A DNA stretch of 44,744 bases from Zoogloea sp. (GTDB lineage Bacteria > Pseudomonadota > Gammaproteobacteria > Burkholderiales > Rhodocyclaceae). The notes beneath the pieces are model-generated. The model did not search any database. It had not been told where the DNA came from and saw nothing but the letters and a program-made list of their open reading frames with translations. Within the stretch, counting starts at the first letter, position 1. Every line of letters begins with the position of its first letter. Below are positions 17,159 through 29,890 of this stretch, one piece after another. Location: NCBI GenBank assembly GCA_023150095.1, contig JAKLLO010000054.1:1-44744 (forward strand), read 5' to 3'. The position numbers were made by a program, and so were the translations under genes.

Positions 17159-19730
17159 GTTTTGCTTTCTTCTTTGCGGTGCCCGTCGCTGACTTGCGGG
17201 GCTTTGCGGTCTTGGAGGCCGCCTTGGCAGGCTTGGCGCTCGGACTGACCTTCGGCTTGGCGGCCTTGGGCTTGGCTGCGGGTTTCGTGGCAGGACGCGC
17301 TACGGGCTGCTCGGCCGGCTGCTGTGCGGGCTTTGCGGCCGGCTTGCGGGCCGCAGGCTTAGCCTTGGCAACCGGCACCTCGGGCATCGCAACCGCAGGC
17401 ACCGCAGCGCTTGCGGCCTCGGTCTTGCCCCCCCGCCGACGCCGCGCGGGCGCCGCGACAGCAGCAGGAGCCGAAGCCTTCGCAGACTGATCCTTGGCGG
17501 TTTTGCCGACCCGCTCGGTGGCGCGCGCCGGGCCGGTGATGATCCGGAAGTCGATCTTGCTGGCTTCCATGTTCACCCGCACGAGCTGCACCCGCACCCG
17601 ATCCGACAGGCGATAACGCTCGCCGGTCCGCTCGCCCACCAGGCTGTGATGGGCATCGTCGTAGTGGAAGTAGTCGTTGCCGAGATCGGAAATGTGCACC
17701 AGGCCTTCGACAAAAACGTCGTCCAGGGCCACGAAAAGGCCGAAAGGTACCACCGCCGAAACGCTGCCGTCGAATTCCTCGCCGATCCGGTCCTGCATGT
17801 AGTAGCACTTGAGCCAGTTTTCCACGTCCCGGTCGGCCTCGTCGGCGCGCCGCTCGGTCATCGAGCAGTGCATCCCGATGGCCTCCCAGTCGCCGGCGTC
17901 CTGGGCCGGCACGTAGCGCTCGCCGTTGAGTACGGCCTTGATCGCCCGGTGGACGAGCAGGTCCGGATAACGGCGAATCGGCGAGGTGAAGTGGGTGTAG
18001 GCGTCGTACGCCAGGCCGAAGTGGCCCACGTTGTCAGGGCTATAGACCGCCTGACGCAAGGAGCGCAGCATCACGGTCTGGAGCAGCTGCAGATCAGGGC
18101 GCCCCTGGATCTGCTCGAGGAGGCGGGCGTAATCGCCAGCCTTGGGCTCCTCGCCACCACCCAGCTGGATGCCGAACTCGGCCAGAAAATCCCGCAGCTT
18201 GGCGAGCTTCTCGGGCGTCGGGCCTTCATGCACCCGGTAGAGCGCCGGATGCTCGTTGGCCTGGAGGAAATCCGACGCGCAGACGTTGGCGGCCAGCATG
18301 CACTCTTCGATCAGCCGGTGGGCGTCGTTCCGGCTCTCCGGCACGATCTGGGCAATCTTGCCGTTATCGTCGAAGATCATCTTCGTTTCCTGCGTCTCGA
18401 AGTCGATCGCGCCACGCTTGGCACGAGCTTTCAGGAGCACGCGGAAGAGCTTGTCGAGGTTCTGCAGGTGGGGCAGCAGCTCGCCGATCACCTCGAGGGC
18501 GGCCGGATCGTTGTCGTACAGCGCGGCAGCCACCTGGTTGTAGGTGAGCCGCGCCTTGGAGAACATCACAGCCGGATAGAAGCGATACTGCTTGACGACG
18601 CCGGTCTGGGAGATCGCCATGTCACACACCATGCACAGGCGCTCAACCTGGGGATTGAGCGAGCACAGCCCGTTGGACAGCTTCTCCGGCAACATCGGGA
18701 TCACCCGCCGCGGGAAATACACCGAGTTACCCCGATCGTAAGCCTCGCCATCCAGAGCCGAGCCGACGGTAACGTAGTGAGACACGTCGGCGATCGCCAC
18801 CACCAGGCGGAAACCGCGGCCCTGACGTTCGCAGAAAACCGCATCGTCGAAATCCCGCGCGGTTTCGCCATCGATGGTGACCAGCGGGAGCTGGGTGAGA
18901 TCTTCCCTGCCCTTCCAGTCCAGCTTGCGGACCTTCTCGGGAAGCTTTCGCGCCTGCGCCTTGGCGTCGGCCGAAAACTCATAGGGCAACTCGTGCTTGC
19001 GCAGCGCGATCTCGATTTCCATCCCCGGATCGGCGTAGTTGCCGAGGGTTTCGACGATGCGTCCGACCGGCTGGGCGTAGCGGGTCGGCTGCTCGACAAG
19101 CTCGACCACCACCACCTGCCCAGCCACCGGCTTGGACTTGCTCTTGCCCGGCGCCAGCAGGATCTCCTGCGAAATGCGGCGATTTTCGGGCACGACGAGG
19201 GTTACGCCGTTCTCCACCAGCACGCGGCCAACGATGCGGGTATTGGCCCGCTCCAGCACTTCAACCAGCTTGCCTTCCGGGCGACCGCGTCGATCCTGTC
19301 CGGCGATACGGACCATCACCCGGTCGCCGTGGAGCACTTCGCGCATCTCGTTGGGGCCGAGGAAGATGTCCGGGTGCTCGTCGTCGGTCACGACGAAGCC
19401 ATAACCATCCGGGTGGCCCTGCACGGTACCGCGAAGCAGATCGGCCTTGGCCGGCAAGAGGTAGGCGCCGCGCCGGTTGCGCATGACCTGCCCGTCGCGC
19501 TCCATGGCGCGCATGCGACGCTCGAAGAATTCAAGTTCTTCGGGAAGGATGTCGAGGGCCGTGGCGACGTCCGGAAACGGCATCGGCACGCCCTGCTCGG
19601 CGAGGATCTGGATGATGAACTCGCGGCTGGGCAGCGGGAAATCGTACTTCTGGATTTCACGCTCGAAGAAGGGGTCGCTGCGGCGCAGCTTGCTGAGTTT
19701 TTTGATGTTCTTGGACTTGTAAGTTGACAC
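17151..19730 (-). CDS. rnr: Ribonuclease R
   Basis: An 859-residue 3'-5' exoribonuclease of the RNB family. In order it has an N-terminal winged-helix domain (REFIIQILAEQGVPM), two cold-shock-type RNA-binding domains (GTVQGHPDGYGFVVTDD), the RNB catalytic domain with the metal-binding ETARDFDDAVF motif, and an S1 domain (VSAVVPFGLFVALDDVFVEG). A C-terminal basic tail of roughly 100 residues follows, made mainly of Lys, Ala and Pro. It degrades structured RNA, including rRNA fragments and defective mRNA. The start is GTG at 19730; this codon overlaps the -35 box of the divergent tRNA-Leu promoter. Its stop overlaps the former GTG start of rlmB, a common rnr-rlmB arrangement. Confidence 0.96.
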   Translation of the reverse strand: MSTYKSKNIKKLSKLRRSDPFFEREIQKYDFPLPSREFIIQILAEQGVPMPFPDVATALDILPEELEFFERRMRAMERDGQVMRNRRGAYLLPAKADLLRGTVQGHPDGYGFVVTDDEHPDIFLGPNEMREVLHGDRVMVRIAGQDRRGRPEGKLVEVLERANTRIVGRVLVENGVTLVVPENRRISQEILLAPGKSKSKPVAGQVVVVELVEQPTRYAQPVGRIVETLGNYADPGMEIEIALRKHELPYEFSADAKAQARKLPEKVRKLDWKGREDLTQLPLVTIDGETARDFDDAVFCERQGRGFRLVVAIADVSHYVTVGSALDGEAYDRGNSVYFPRRVIPMLPEKLSNGLCSLNPQVERLCMVCDMAISQTGVVKQYRFYPAVMFSKARLTYNQVAAALYDNDPAALEVIGELLPHLQNLDKLFRVLLKARAKRGAIDFETQETKMIFDDNGKIAQIVPESRNDAHRLIEECMLAANVCASDFLQANEHPALYRVHEGPTPEKLAKLRDFLAEFGIQLGGGEEPKAGDYARLLEQIQGRPDLQLLQTVMLRSLRQAVYSPDNVGHFGLAYDAYTHFTSPIRRYPDLLVHRAIKAVLNGERYVPAQDAGDWEAIGMHCSMTERRADEADRDVENWLKCYYMQDRIGEEFDGSVSAVVPFGLFVALDDVFVEGLVHISDLGNDYFHYDDAHHSLVGERTGERYRLSDRVRVQLVRVNMEASKIDFRIITGPARATERVGKTAKDQSAKASAPAAVAAPARRRRGGKTEAASAAVPAVAMPEVPVAKAKPAARKPAAKPAQQPAEQPVARPATKPAAKPKAAKPKVSPSAKPAKAASKTAKPRKSATGTAKKKAKRV

Positions 19731-19751
19731 GTGTTCTTTCTAATCTATAAT
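19724..19751 (+). promoter_or_regulatory. Sigma-70 promoter of the first tRNA-Leu gene
   Basis: A perfect -35 TTGACA (19724-19729) and a perfect -10 TATAAT (19746-19751) are separated by 16 bp, putting the start point near 19758, a few bases before the tRNA. The -35 box overlaps the GTG start codon of rnr on the other strand. Confidence 0.88.
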
Positions 19752-19763
19752 GGCGCCTTCGTT

Positions 19764-19848
19764 GCCCAGATGGCGAAATTGGTAGACGCGCTAGTTTCAG
19801 GTACTAGTGCCGCGAGGCGTGGAGGTTCGAGTCCTCTTCTGGGCACCA
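19764..19848 (+). tRNA. tRNA-Leu (anticodon CAG), copy 1
   Basis: The 85-nt sequence folds as a class II tRNA. The acceptor stem is GCCCAGA/TCTGGGC, the discriminator is A followed by encoded CCA, and the anticodon stem CTAGT/ACTAG closes loop TTCAGGT with anticodon CAG at 19798-19800. A variable arm lies between GTGCCGCGAGGCGTG and the T arm GGTTCGAGTCC. It reads CUG leucine codons, the dominant Leu codon in this GC-rich genome. It has its own promoter and terminator and is identical to copy 2. Confidence 0.97.
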
Positions 19849-19857
19849 AGTTTCAGG

Positions 19858-19892
19858 AAAGCCGATCGATTTGTCGATCGGCTTTTTGTTTT
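19858..19892 (+). terminator. Intrinsic terminator after tRNA-Leu copy 1
   Basis: A 12-bp stem AAAGCCGATCGA/TCGATCGGCTTT with a TTTG loop is followed by a T-rich run. It begins 10 bp after the tRNA CCA end. Confidence 0.92.
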
Positions 19893-19991
19893 GTACTTCC
19901 GCTCAGCCTGCACCACAAAGCACTGGACGCGCGTGACCCGGGCCACACTCATCGGGGCCCCGCCAAAAGGCAGGTGAAGGTCACGGAGGAT

Positions 19992-20019
19992 TTGCATTCG
20001 CATTAGACTTGTCTATAAT
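19992..20019 (+). promoter_or_regulatory. Sigma-70 promoter of the second tRNA-Leu gene
   Basis: A -35 TTGCAT (19992-19997) and a -10 TATAAT (20014-20019) are separated by 16 bp, the same spacing as at copy 1. The 12 bases after the -10 box are nearly the same as at copy 1. The region between terminator 1 and this promoter (19893-19991) holds no gene that I can see. Confidence 0.8.
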
Positions 20020-20031
20020 AGCGGCTTCGCT

Positions 20032-20116
20032 GCCCAGATGGCGAAATTGGTAGACGCGCTAGTTTCAGGTACTAGTGCCGCGAGGCGTGGAGGTTCGAGT
20101 CCTCTTCTGGGCACCA
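20032..20116 (+). tRNA. tRNA-Leu (anticodon CAG), copy 2
   Basis: Identical over all 85 nt to the copy at 19764-19848, with anticodon CAG at 20066-20068 and an encoded CCA end. Because it has its own promoter and a near-identical terminator, the whole transcription unit appears to have been duplicated with a period of 268 bp. Confidence 0.97.
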
Positions 20117-20127
20117 GAATACACAAG

Positions 20128-20163
20128 AAAGCCGATCGATTTTTCGATCGGCTTTTTGTTTTT
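20128..20163 (+). terminator. Intrinsic terminator after tRNA-Leu copy 2
   Basis: The 12-bp stem AAAGCCGATCGA/TCGATCGGCTTT is the same as in the first terminator. The loop is TTTT, and TTGTTTTT follows. The remaining gap to purA (20164-20318) holds no recognisable gene or clear terminator for purA. Confidence 0.92.
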
Positions 20164-20318
20164 CCGGAACGCAGCACCATGACACGGCCTCACCTGCGGT
20201 GAAACCTGCTTGCCGGACCACTGGGATTCTTGCGGGAGGATGTTCAGGGTCTTGTGTCCTACCCTGCCCCGCAGCCCGACCGGGCCGCAAGGCAAGACAG
20301 GTTTGACGACGCGCGGGA

Positions 20319-22791
<2,473 letters not shown>

Positions 22792-22803
22792 GGGTAAAGC
22801 GCC

Positions 22804-22989
22804 TCAGGAAAAAACTAACAAAATGACGAGGCCGAGAAGCATCGAACCAAGGCCGACGAAGCGGATCTGCCCGTCGGCCAGCCGGATCAGCCGGGTGAAA
22901 GTCTCACGCCAGGTCGCCGGGGCAACGAAGGGGATGACCCCCTCGAGCACCAGCATCAAGGCAAACGCCAGGATCAGGGAACGCCCCAT
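22804..22989 (-). CDS. DUF2065 family small membrane protein
   Basis: A 61-residue protein with two transmembrane helices (about 3-22, LILAFALMLVLEGVIPFVAP, and about 44-61 ending VILLVFS). It matches the DUF2065 family, which is encoded between hflC and hisZ or purA in many proteobacteria. Its ATG overlaps the hflC stop by one base (TAATG), which suggests coupling to the HflKC complex. Function unknown. Confidence 0.92.
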   Translation of the reverse strand: MGRSLILAFALMLVLEGVIPFVAPATWRETFTRLIRLADGQIRFVGLGSMLLGLVILLVFS

Positions 22990-23906
22990 TATTTCCCGTT
23001 CTTGCCACTCTTGGCCGAATCGGACGCCGCCGGAGTGCGACCACCCGCCGACTTGAGATATTTGAAGAAATCGGAATTCGGCTCGACCACCATCACGTCA
23101 GCCTTGCTCTTGAAGGTGCCACGGTAGGCTTCAAGGCTTCGGTAGAAAGCATAGAACTCAGGGCTCTGGCCGAAAGCCTGGGCGTAGATCGCCGACGCCT
23201 TGGCATCACCCTCGCCCTTGATCTTCTGGGCGTCCCGGTAAGCCTCGGCAAGGATCACCTCACGCTGCTTGTCGGCGTCGGCCTTGATCTTCTCGGCTTC
23301 GGCACCGCCCTGGGAACGCAGCTCGTTTGCGACCCGCTTGCGCTCGGCTTCCATCCGGCGATAGACGGATTCGGAAACCTCAGCCGGCAGGTCGACCCGC
23401 TTCAGGCGCACATCGACGATCTGGACACCGATCTTGCGGGCGTCGAGATCCGCCTTGCTGCGCATCTCGTCCATGATCTTGTCCCGCTCGCCGGACACCA
23501 CTTCATGCACGGTGCGCTTGCCGAACTCCTCCCGCAGGCCGGCATTGACGGTCTGCTCGAGGCGAGTCTTGGCGCGGGTTTCGTCGCCACCCACCGAGAT
23601 GTAGTAGAGCTTCGGATCGACGATCCGCCACTTCACGAACAGGTCGACCAGCACGTTCTTCTTTTCGGACGTGATGAAACGCTCCGGCTCGGACGTATCC
23701 AGCGTGAGGATGCGCTTGTCGAAATACCGCACGTTCTGGATGAGGGGGATCTTCAGGTGAAGGCCGGGCTCACTGATCTGCCCTTTCACTTCGCCCAGCT
23801 GGAAGACCAGCGCGTGCTGGCGCTGATCCACCGTGAACAGACTCATCGAGAGGATCGCGAAGACGAACAGGCCAACGCCTGCGAAGAATGGAAGACGGTC
23901 ACGCAT
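22989..23906 (-). CDS. hflC: HflC, protease modulator of FtsH
   Basis: A 305-residue SPFH/band-7 membrane protein. An N-terminal anchor (about 6-24, FFAGVGLFVFAILSMSLFT) precedes the periplasmic SPFH domain (VDQRQHALVFQLGEVKG) and a long helical region with many Lys, Glu and Ala residues (about 165-260). With HflK it builds the cage around FtsH in the inner membrane and restrains degradation of membrane proteins. The ATG at 23906 overlaps the hflK stop by one base. The C-terminal ~30 residues are Ser/Lys-rich and likely flexible. Confidence 0.96.
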   Translation of the reverse strand: MRDRLPFFAGVGLFVFAILSMSLFTVDQRQHALVFQLGEVKGQISEPGLHLKIPLIQNVRYFDKRILTLDTSEPERFITSEKKNVLVDLFVKWRIVDPKLYYISVGGDETRAKTRLEQTVNAGLREEFGKRTVHEVVSGERDKIMDEMRSKADLDARKIGVQIVDVRLKRVDLPAEVSESVYRRMEAERKRVANELRSQGGAEAEKIKADADKQREVILAEAYRDAQKIKGEGDAKASAIYAQAFGQSPEFYAFYRSLEAYRGTFKSKADVMVVEPNSDFFKYLKSAGGRTPAASDSAKSGKNGK

Positions 23907-25180
23907 CAGCGATCTCCCCGCTCACGGTTACGGGCGGATTCGCGGGTACGCGCTTCACCCGAAAGGGCATCGGGCCGTGGCGGAGCGGCACCTTCGACCA
24001 CTGCCGGCATCTGGGCCGGTCGCGCTGCAACTGCCGCCGTATCGCCAACCGCAGCAGCCGGCGCCTGAGCGGCGGTTGCCTGGATCAGCTTGTCGAGCGG
24101 CAGACTCAGCAGATTGCTGCTGCTTCTGGTATCCACCAGCACCTTGGACGAATTGCTGAACACCTGCTGCATGGTCTCCAGGTACATCCGCTGACGGGTC
24201 ACTTCGGGCGCCTTGGCGTATTCGGCGTAGATCTGCTTGAAGCGCGACGCATCGCCTTCGGCCTGGGCCACCACGCGGTTCTTGTGGGCGTCAGCCTCTT
24301 CCATCAGGCGCGAAGCCGCACCACGGGCGCGAGGAATCACGTCGTTGGCGTAGGCCTGACCTTCGTTCTTCTGGCGCTCGCGATCCTGGCCGGCCTTCAC
24401 CGCGTCGTCGAAAGCAGACTGAACCTGCTCGGGCGGCTGGGCGTTCTGCATCGTGACCTTGCTCACCTGGATCCCAGTGGCGTAGCGGTCAAGGATGTCC
24501 TGGGTGAGCTTCTGGGCGTTGGCAGCAACCTGCTCGCGCCCCTCGTAGAGGACGAAATCCATCTTGCTCTTGCCAACGATCTCGCGCACTGCGGTTTCGG
24601 CAGCCTGGATCACCGAGTCATCCGCATTGCGGTTGTTGAAGAGGTACTGCTGCGGATCCTTCAGGATGTACTGCACCGCGAACTGGATGTTCACGATGTT
24701 CTCGTCGTCCGTCAGCATCAGGGCTTCCTTGAGCACCTTATTGCGCTCGGAGCCGCGGTAGCCGATCTCGACGGTACGCACGCCGGTGAGATTCACCAGC
24801 TCGTGGGTCTGGATCGGATAGGGCAGCCGCCAGCGCAGGCCCGGCTCGGTTGCTTCAATGAAGCGACCGAACTGCAGGACGATGCCCCGCTGGCTGGCAT
24901 CGACGATGTAGAAACCGCTGGCCAGCCAGATCACCGCCGCAAACGCCGCGATCAGGCCGATGCCGCCGCCAAACTGGCGGAAATTCATCTCGGGCAGGCG
25001 ATTGCCGCCGTCCCCGCCGGAGCCACCATTGCCCGGGCCGCCACTGCGCCCGAACATGCCGGACAGCCGCCGGTTGAAGTCGCGCCAGAGTTCTTCGAGG
25101 TCGGGTGGCCCCTGATTGTCGCCGCCGCCGCGATTGTCGCCGCTGCCGCGATTGCCCCATTTGGGATCGTTGAGAGACAT
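23906..25180 (-). CDS. hflK: HflK, protease modulator of FtsH
   Basis: A 424-residue partner of HflC. It has a Gly/Asn-rich N-terminus (MSLNDPKWGNRG, then several GDNRGGG-like segments), one transmembrane helix (IGLIAAFAAVIWLASGFYIV at about 77-96), the SPFH domain (VDASQRGIVLQFGRFIEATE), and a coiled-coil arm. The C-terminus is Ala/Arg-rich. The ATG at 25180 was chosen over a GTG at 25198, since HflK proteins begin MSLNDP. The product inserts in the inner membrane and complexes with HflC and FtsH. It belongs to the hfq-hflX-hflK-hflC set. Confidence 0.96.
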   Translation of the reverse strand: MSLNDPKWGNRGSGDNRGGGDNQGPPDLEELWRDFNRRLSGMFGRSGGPGNGGSGGDGGNRLPEMNFRQFGGGIGLIAAFAAVIWLASGFYIVDASQRGIVLQFGRFIEATEPGLRWRLPYPIQTHELVNLTGVRTVEIGYRGSERNKVLKEALMLTDDENIVNIQFAVQYILKDPQQYLFNNRNADDSVIQAAETAVREIVGKSKMDFVLYEGREQVAANAQKLTQDILDRYATGIQVSKVTMQNAQPPEQVQSAFDDAVKAGQDRERQKNEGQAYANDVIPRARGAASRLMEEADAHKNRVVAQAEGDASRFKQIYAEYAKAPEVTRQRMYLETMQQVFSNSSKVLVDTRSSSNLLSLPLDKLIQATAAQAPAAAVGDTAAVAARPAQMPAVVEGAAPPRPDALSGEARTRESARNRERGDR

Positions 25181-25238
25181 GAGGATGCCTGAGATCACAG
25201 TAATAATCCGCTCCGGGAATGGTTGAAGCCCAGCCCCC

Positions 25239-26372
<1,134 letters not shown>

Positions 26373-26423
26373 GCCATGCCCCGGAGTCGTACCGGCCGCG
26401 GACTGGCCAGGTCATCAGCCCGC

Positions 26424-26666
26424 TCAGCTTGCGGCCTCGTTCTGTTCCTGCTGGATATTGACGGGGCGGGCCGGCACCACGGTGGAGATGGCGTGCTTGT
26501 AGACCATCTGGGTGACGGTGTTCTTCAGGAGGACCACGTACTGGTCGAAGGATTCGACCTGCCCCTGCAGCTTGATGCCATTAACGAGGTAGATCGAAAC
26601 CGGCACGTGCTCGCGCCGCAGGGCGTTGAGGAATGGGTCTTGAAGGAGTTGCCCCTTGTTGCTCAT
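26424..26666 (-). CDS. hfq: RNA chaperone Hfq
   Basis: An 80-residue Sm-like protein. Sm1 includes [19 protein letters not shown], and Sm2 is YKHAIS, which contributes the conserved YKH residues. N-terminal GQLLQDPFL with Gln8 belongs to the proximal RNA-binding face. It forms a hexamer that pairs small RNAs with mRNAs. The C-terminal tail is short (about 15 residues) compared with E. coli. Its presence matters because a candidate Hfq-type small RNA lies 9 kb away (35915-36024). Confidence 0.98.
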   Translation of the reverse strand: MSNKGQLLQDPFLNALRREHVPVSIYLVNGIKLQGQVESFDQYVVLLKNTVTQMVYKHAISTVVPARPVNIQQEQNEAAS

Positions 26667-26697
26667 GGTAGAACCTCTATGGTTGTAGTTTTGAATA

Positions 26698-26703
26698 ATT
26701 ATA
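26698..26703 (-). promoter_or_regulatory. Candidate -10 box for hfq
   Basis: A perfect TATAAT on the minus strand, about 32 bp before the hfq ATG. At the expected distance the -35 region is only TGTGGC- or GTGGCA-like, so the assignment is tentative. It lies in the 99-bp gap between der and hfq. Confidence 0.5.
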
Positions 26704-26765
26704 GAGCGACTTGCTGCAGTGCCACATCAGCACCGAGGATCGCCGTTGGTGTGGAAATCGGTTCG

Positions 26766-28094
26766 TCAATCCCTGTTGGCGTAGGGGTTGTGGGACGACC
26801 TGAATTGTATCCTCAGGGGCGTTCCCTGCAATCTGAACGCTTCCTGGAAGGTACGTTCAAGGTAGCGAGTATATGACGGAGGCACGTGATCGAGCGCACT
26901 GCCGTGCACGACGATCACCGGCGGATTCATCCCGCCTTGGTGGGCGTAGCGCATCTTGGGCCGGAAACCGCCGTGGCGCGGCGGTTGCTGCTTGAGCACC
27001 GCGTCGAGCAGCAGGCGCGTGAGCTTGGGGGTGGCGAGCTTGGTCATCGCGGCAGCGTAGGCGCCATCGACAGCCTTCAGCATCGGGACAATCCCCTGCC
27101 CCTTCAGCGCCGAAACATAGAGGAAACGCGCAAAGCCGAGGAAAGGCAGCTTGCGTTCGATGTCTTCCTTGATGCGCTGACGGCGGTAATCATCCACCGA
27201 ATCCCACTTGTTGACGGCAACAACCAGCGCCCTGCCCGCCTCGACGACAAAGCCGCCGATGTGGGCGTCCTGGTCGGAGATTTCCTGGCTGGCGTCGAGG
27301 ACCAGCACGACCACGTTGGCCTGTTCGACCGCCTGCAGCGTCTTGATGACCGAGAACTTCTCGACCGCCTCGAAGACCTTGCCGCGCTTGCGCAGACCGG
27401 CAGTGTCGATCAGCGTGTAGTGCTGGCCATTGCGCTCGAAGGGCACCTCGATGGCATCGCGGGTGGTGCCCGGCATATCGAAGGCGATCACCCGCTCTTC
27501 GCCGATCAGGGTGTTCACCAGCGTGGACTTGCCCACATTGGGACGACCGACGATGGCGACCCGCGGGCCGGACGTGGACGACTCGTCGTCTTCCGGATCC
27601 TCCGGGAAGCTCTCGAGGATCAGCTCCATCAGCGACGTGACGTTGTCGCCATGGGCCGACGAAATGCACAGCGGATCGCCGAGGCCCAGTTGGTGGAACT
27701 CGGCGGAGACCATCGCCCGGTTCATGCCTTCGGCCTTGTTAACGACCAGAAAGGTCGGCCGGCCGGCACGGCGCAGGCGCACGGCAATCTGCTCGTCGTG
27801 GGGAGTCAGACCGCTGCGGGCATCCACCATGAACAGCAGCGCATCGGCTTCGGCGATCGCCTGCTCGGCCTGCTTGGCCATCTCGTGGACGATGCCTTCC
27901 TTGGCCACCGGGTCGAAACCGGCGGTATCCACCACGAGGAATTCCCGCTCCGCGGCGCGGCCCAGGCCATAGCGGCGATCACGGGTGAGCCCGGGGAAAT
28001 CGGCCACGAGGGCGTCCCGGGTCTTGGTGAGGCGGTTGAACAGGGTGGACTTGCCCACATTGGGGCGTCCGACGAGGACTAGGGTGGGTTTCAC
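26766..28094 (-). CDS. der: Ribosome biogenesis GTPase Der (EngA)
   Basis: A 442-residue protein with two tandem GTPase domains, each with a [10 protein letters not shown] phosphate loop (about 8-16 and 181-189), plus NKAEG and NKWDS G4 motifs. A C-terminal KH-like domain contains [19 protein letters not shown]. It acts in assembly of the 50S subunit. The start is GTG at 28094, immediately before the conserved [15 protein letters not shown]; no ATG is nearer. The gap to bamB is 15 bp and the order bamB-der-hfq is conserved in betaproteobacteria. Confidence 0.97.
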   Translation of the reverse strand: MKPTLVLVGRPNVGKSTLFNRLTKTRDALVADFPGLTRDRRYGLGRAAEREFLVVDTAGFDPVAKEGIVHEMAKQAEQAIAEADALLFMVDARSGLTPHDEQIAVRLRRAGRPTFLVVNKAEGMNRAMVSAEFHQLGLGDPLCISSAHGDNVTSLMELILESFPEDPEDDESSTSGPRVAIVGRPNVGKSTLVNTLIGEERVIAFDMPGTTRDAIEVPFERNGQHYTLIDTAGLRKRGKVFEAVEKFSVIKTLQAVEQANVVVLVLDASQEISDQDAHIGGFVVEAGRALVVAVNKWDSVDDYRRQRIKEDIERKLPFLGFARFLYVSALKGQGIVPMLKAVDGAYAAAMTKLATPKLTRLLLDAVLKQQPPRHGGFRPKMRYAHQGGMNPPVIVVHGSALDHVPPSYTRYLERTFQEAFRLQGTPLRIQFRSSHNPYANRD

Positions 28095-28109
28095 GCGCGC
28101 GCGACTCCG

Positions 28110-29240
28110 TTATTGAACGCCGACGGCTGCGACGTTGCCGTCACGCGTCTGGATGACGACGCTGCCGCCTGCACGTTGCGGGTCGGCGATGATGGGGCTG
28201 GAGGCGGGCCGAAGGCGCCCCACCAGCCTGCCGTCGTCCTTGCGCAGCAGATGGACATAGCCTTCGGCATCGCCGACGACCACGTAATCGTTGATGACCC
28301 GGGGACGCCCGGTGCCCCGTCCGGCGAGCTGATCCTGCTTCCAGGAACTGGCGCCGCTACCGATGTCGAGCGCCTGCACGGCGCCCTTCTCATCGGTGAC
28401 GAAGACCTGACTGTCGTCCAGATCGAGCCCCTTGGAGCTGGAAAGGTCGCGGGTCCACAGGGTGGAACCGTTGCTCATGTCGAAACACGCGATGCGACCC
28501 TGGTAGGCCACCGCGCAGGTGGCGCGAGCGCCGATCACCGGCAGGCTGGTGATGTCGGACATGCGTTCAAGCTCGGTGGCGCCGCGGGGGACCGCCACCG
28601 TGCCTTCCCACATCAGGCTGCCGTTGGCCGGGCTGACCGCTGCCAGCTTGCCGCCGGGGAAACCCGCCAGAACCACATTGCTTTCAAGCACTACGCCGGC
28701 AGAATTGCGCAGCGACAGCGGCGGCGTTGCACGCTGGTAAACCCAGCGCTGACGGCCATCTGCCGGATCAAGGCCGAACAGGCGGCTGTCGGCACTGCGC
28801 ACGACGACCAGACCGCTAGAGACCGCCGGCGCAGCAAGCACCTCGGCGTTCACCGGAACCCGCCATTTGACCTGCCCGCTGTCGGCGTCAAGGGCGATCA
28901 CTTCGCCCTTCGGCGTGCCGACGACCACCAGGCTGCCATCACTGCCGACACCGCCGGAGATCGTCACCTTGAGGGGCGTCTTCCAGCGCACGCGGCCGTT
29001 GTCGATGCGCACCACATCGCCATCGCCGGCCGCGAAAACGGCGTCACCGACGATCGCCGGCTGCAGCACGAACACGCTGGCATCACCCACCCGGACTCGC
29101 CAGGCTTCACTCGTCGCCACCGGACTGGCGATGGGCGTGAGGGCGGGCAGCTTGCTGCCGCCCGAGAACGGGTTAAGCGAACTGCACGCGCCCAGCGCCA
29201 GTGCGCCGGCGACAATCAATGCCCGCTGCCGGGCTTTCAT
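28110..29240 (-). CDS. bamB: Outer-membrane assembly lipoprotein BamB
   Basis: A 376-residue lipoprotein with lipobox LGAC and acylated Cys19, followed by PQQ-type repeats of an eight-bladed beta-propeller (GRVRWKTPLKVTISGG, GQVKWRVPVNAEVLAAPAV, GRQRWVYQRATPPLSL and further Trp-containing blades). It attaches to the inner face of the outer membrane and assists BamA in folding beta-barrel proteins. Its ATG overlaps the TGA of the yfgM-like gene by 4 bp. The encoded product is full length and no blade appears to be lost. Confidence 0.96.
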   Translation of the reverse strand: MKARQRALIVAGALALGACSSLNPFSGGSKLPALTPIASPVATSEAWRVRVGDASVFVLQPAIVGDAVFAAGDGDVVRIDNGRVRWKTPLKVTISGGVGSDGSLVVVGTPKGEVIALDADSGQVKWRVPVNAEVLAAPAVSSGLVVVRSADSRLFGLDPADGRQRWVYQRATPPLSLRNSAGVVLESNVVLAGFPGGKLAAVSPANGSLMWEGTVAVPRGATELERMSDITSLPVIGARATCAVAYQGRIACFDMSNGSTLWTRDLSSSKGLDLDDSQVFVTDEKGAVQALDIGSGASSWKQDQLAGRGTGRPRVINDYVVVGDAEGYVHLLRKDDGRLVGRLRPASSPIIADPQRAGGSVVIQTRDGNVAAVGVQ

Positions 29241-29890
29241 TGGGCACCCCCAACCGCATCGAGCTTGGCCTGGGCGATCTCGCGGAGCGTGACCGACTCG
29301 GCCTTGGTGGCGGATTCGAGGCTGGAAACGACGGTCTTGTAAGCAGCGCGGGCTTCTTCCTTCTTGCCCTGGGCAACCAGGATGTCGCCCTTCAGATCGG
29401 CGAACCGGGCGGCCAGGCTTTCGTCCGGCGCAGCCTGGAGCTGGGCCAGCGCTTCGTCGTAGGCCTTGTCGTCGAGCATCACGCTCGCCAGACGCAAGCG
29501 GGCGAGATCGCGCAGGGCGGGATCACTGGCCTTTTCGGCGGCCCAGGCGAGCGGTGCGCGGGCGTTCTTGAGGTCACCGGCTTCGGCCTGAACCTTGGCC
29601 GACAGCAGCGCCGCCAGATCAGCGTAGGCCGTGCCGCTGTACTTTTCGAGCAGCGCCCCGGCAACCTCGCGGACCTTCGGCGCGTTGTGCTCGGCCGCAG
29701 CCGACTGAAGCTGATCGTAGAGCGCAGACGCCTCGGCGGCCTGCTTGCCCTTGTACCAGCTCCAACCCTGCCAGCCTACCGAGGCCAGCGCGGCGGCGAC
29801 CGCGAGCGCCGTCACCAGCTTGCCGTACTGTTCCCACCAGCCTTTGATCTGGGAAATCTGTTCCTGCTCTTCGAGGTCAAATGCAGCCAT
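29237..29890 (-). CDS. YfgM-like tetratricopeptide membrane protein
   Basis: A 217-residue protein with a cytoplasmic N-terminus ([21 protein letters not shown]), one transmembrane helix (about 26-44, [19 protein letters not shown]) and a periplasmic helical-repeat region of TPR character to the end. This is the layout of YfgM (Pfam TPR_21), an ancillary partner of the SecYEG translocon and PpiD that is encoded between hisS and bamB in many proteobacteria. It overlaps hisS by 14 bp and bamB by 4 bp. The assignment rests on topology and gene order, since the sequence is weakly conserved. Confidence 0.88.
   Translation of the reverse strand: MAAFDLEEQEQISQIKGWWEQYGKLVTALAVAAALASVGWQGWSWYKGKQAAEASALYDQLQSAAAEHNAPKVREVAGALLEKYSGTAYADLAALLSAKVQAEAGDLKNARAPLAWAAEKASDPALRDLARLRLASVMLDDKAYDEALAQLQAAPDESLAARFADLKGDILVAQGKKEEARAAYKTVVSSLESATKAESVTLREIAQAKLDAVGGAQ

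Noticed and set aside
19764..20116. tRNA-Leu genes as a phage or island attachment site
   Set aside because: No integrase and no mobile genes lie nearby, and the repeated segment includes promoter and terminator, which fits a simple tandem duplication.
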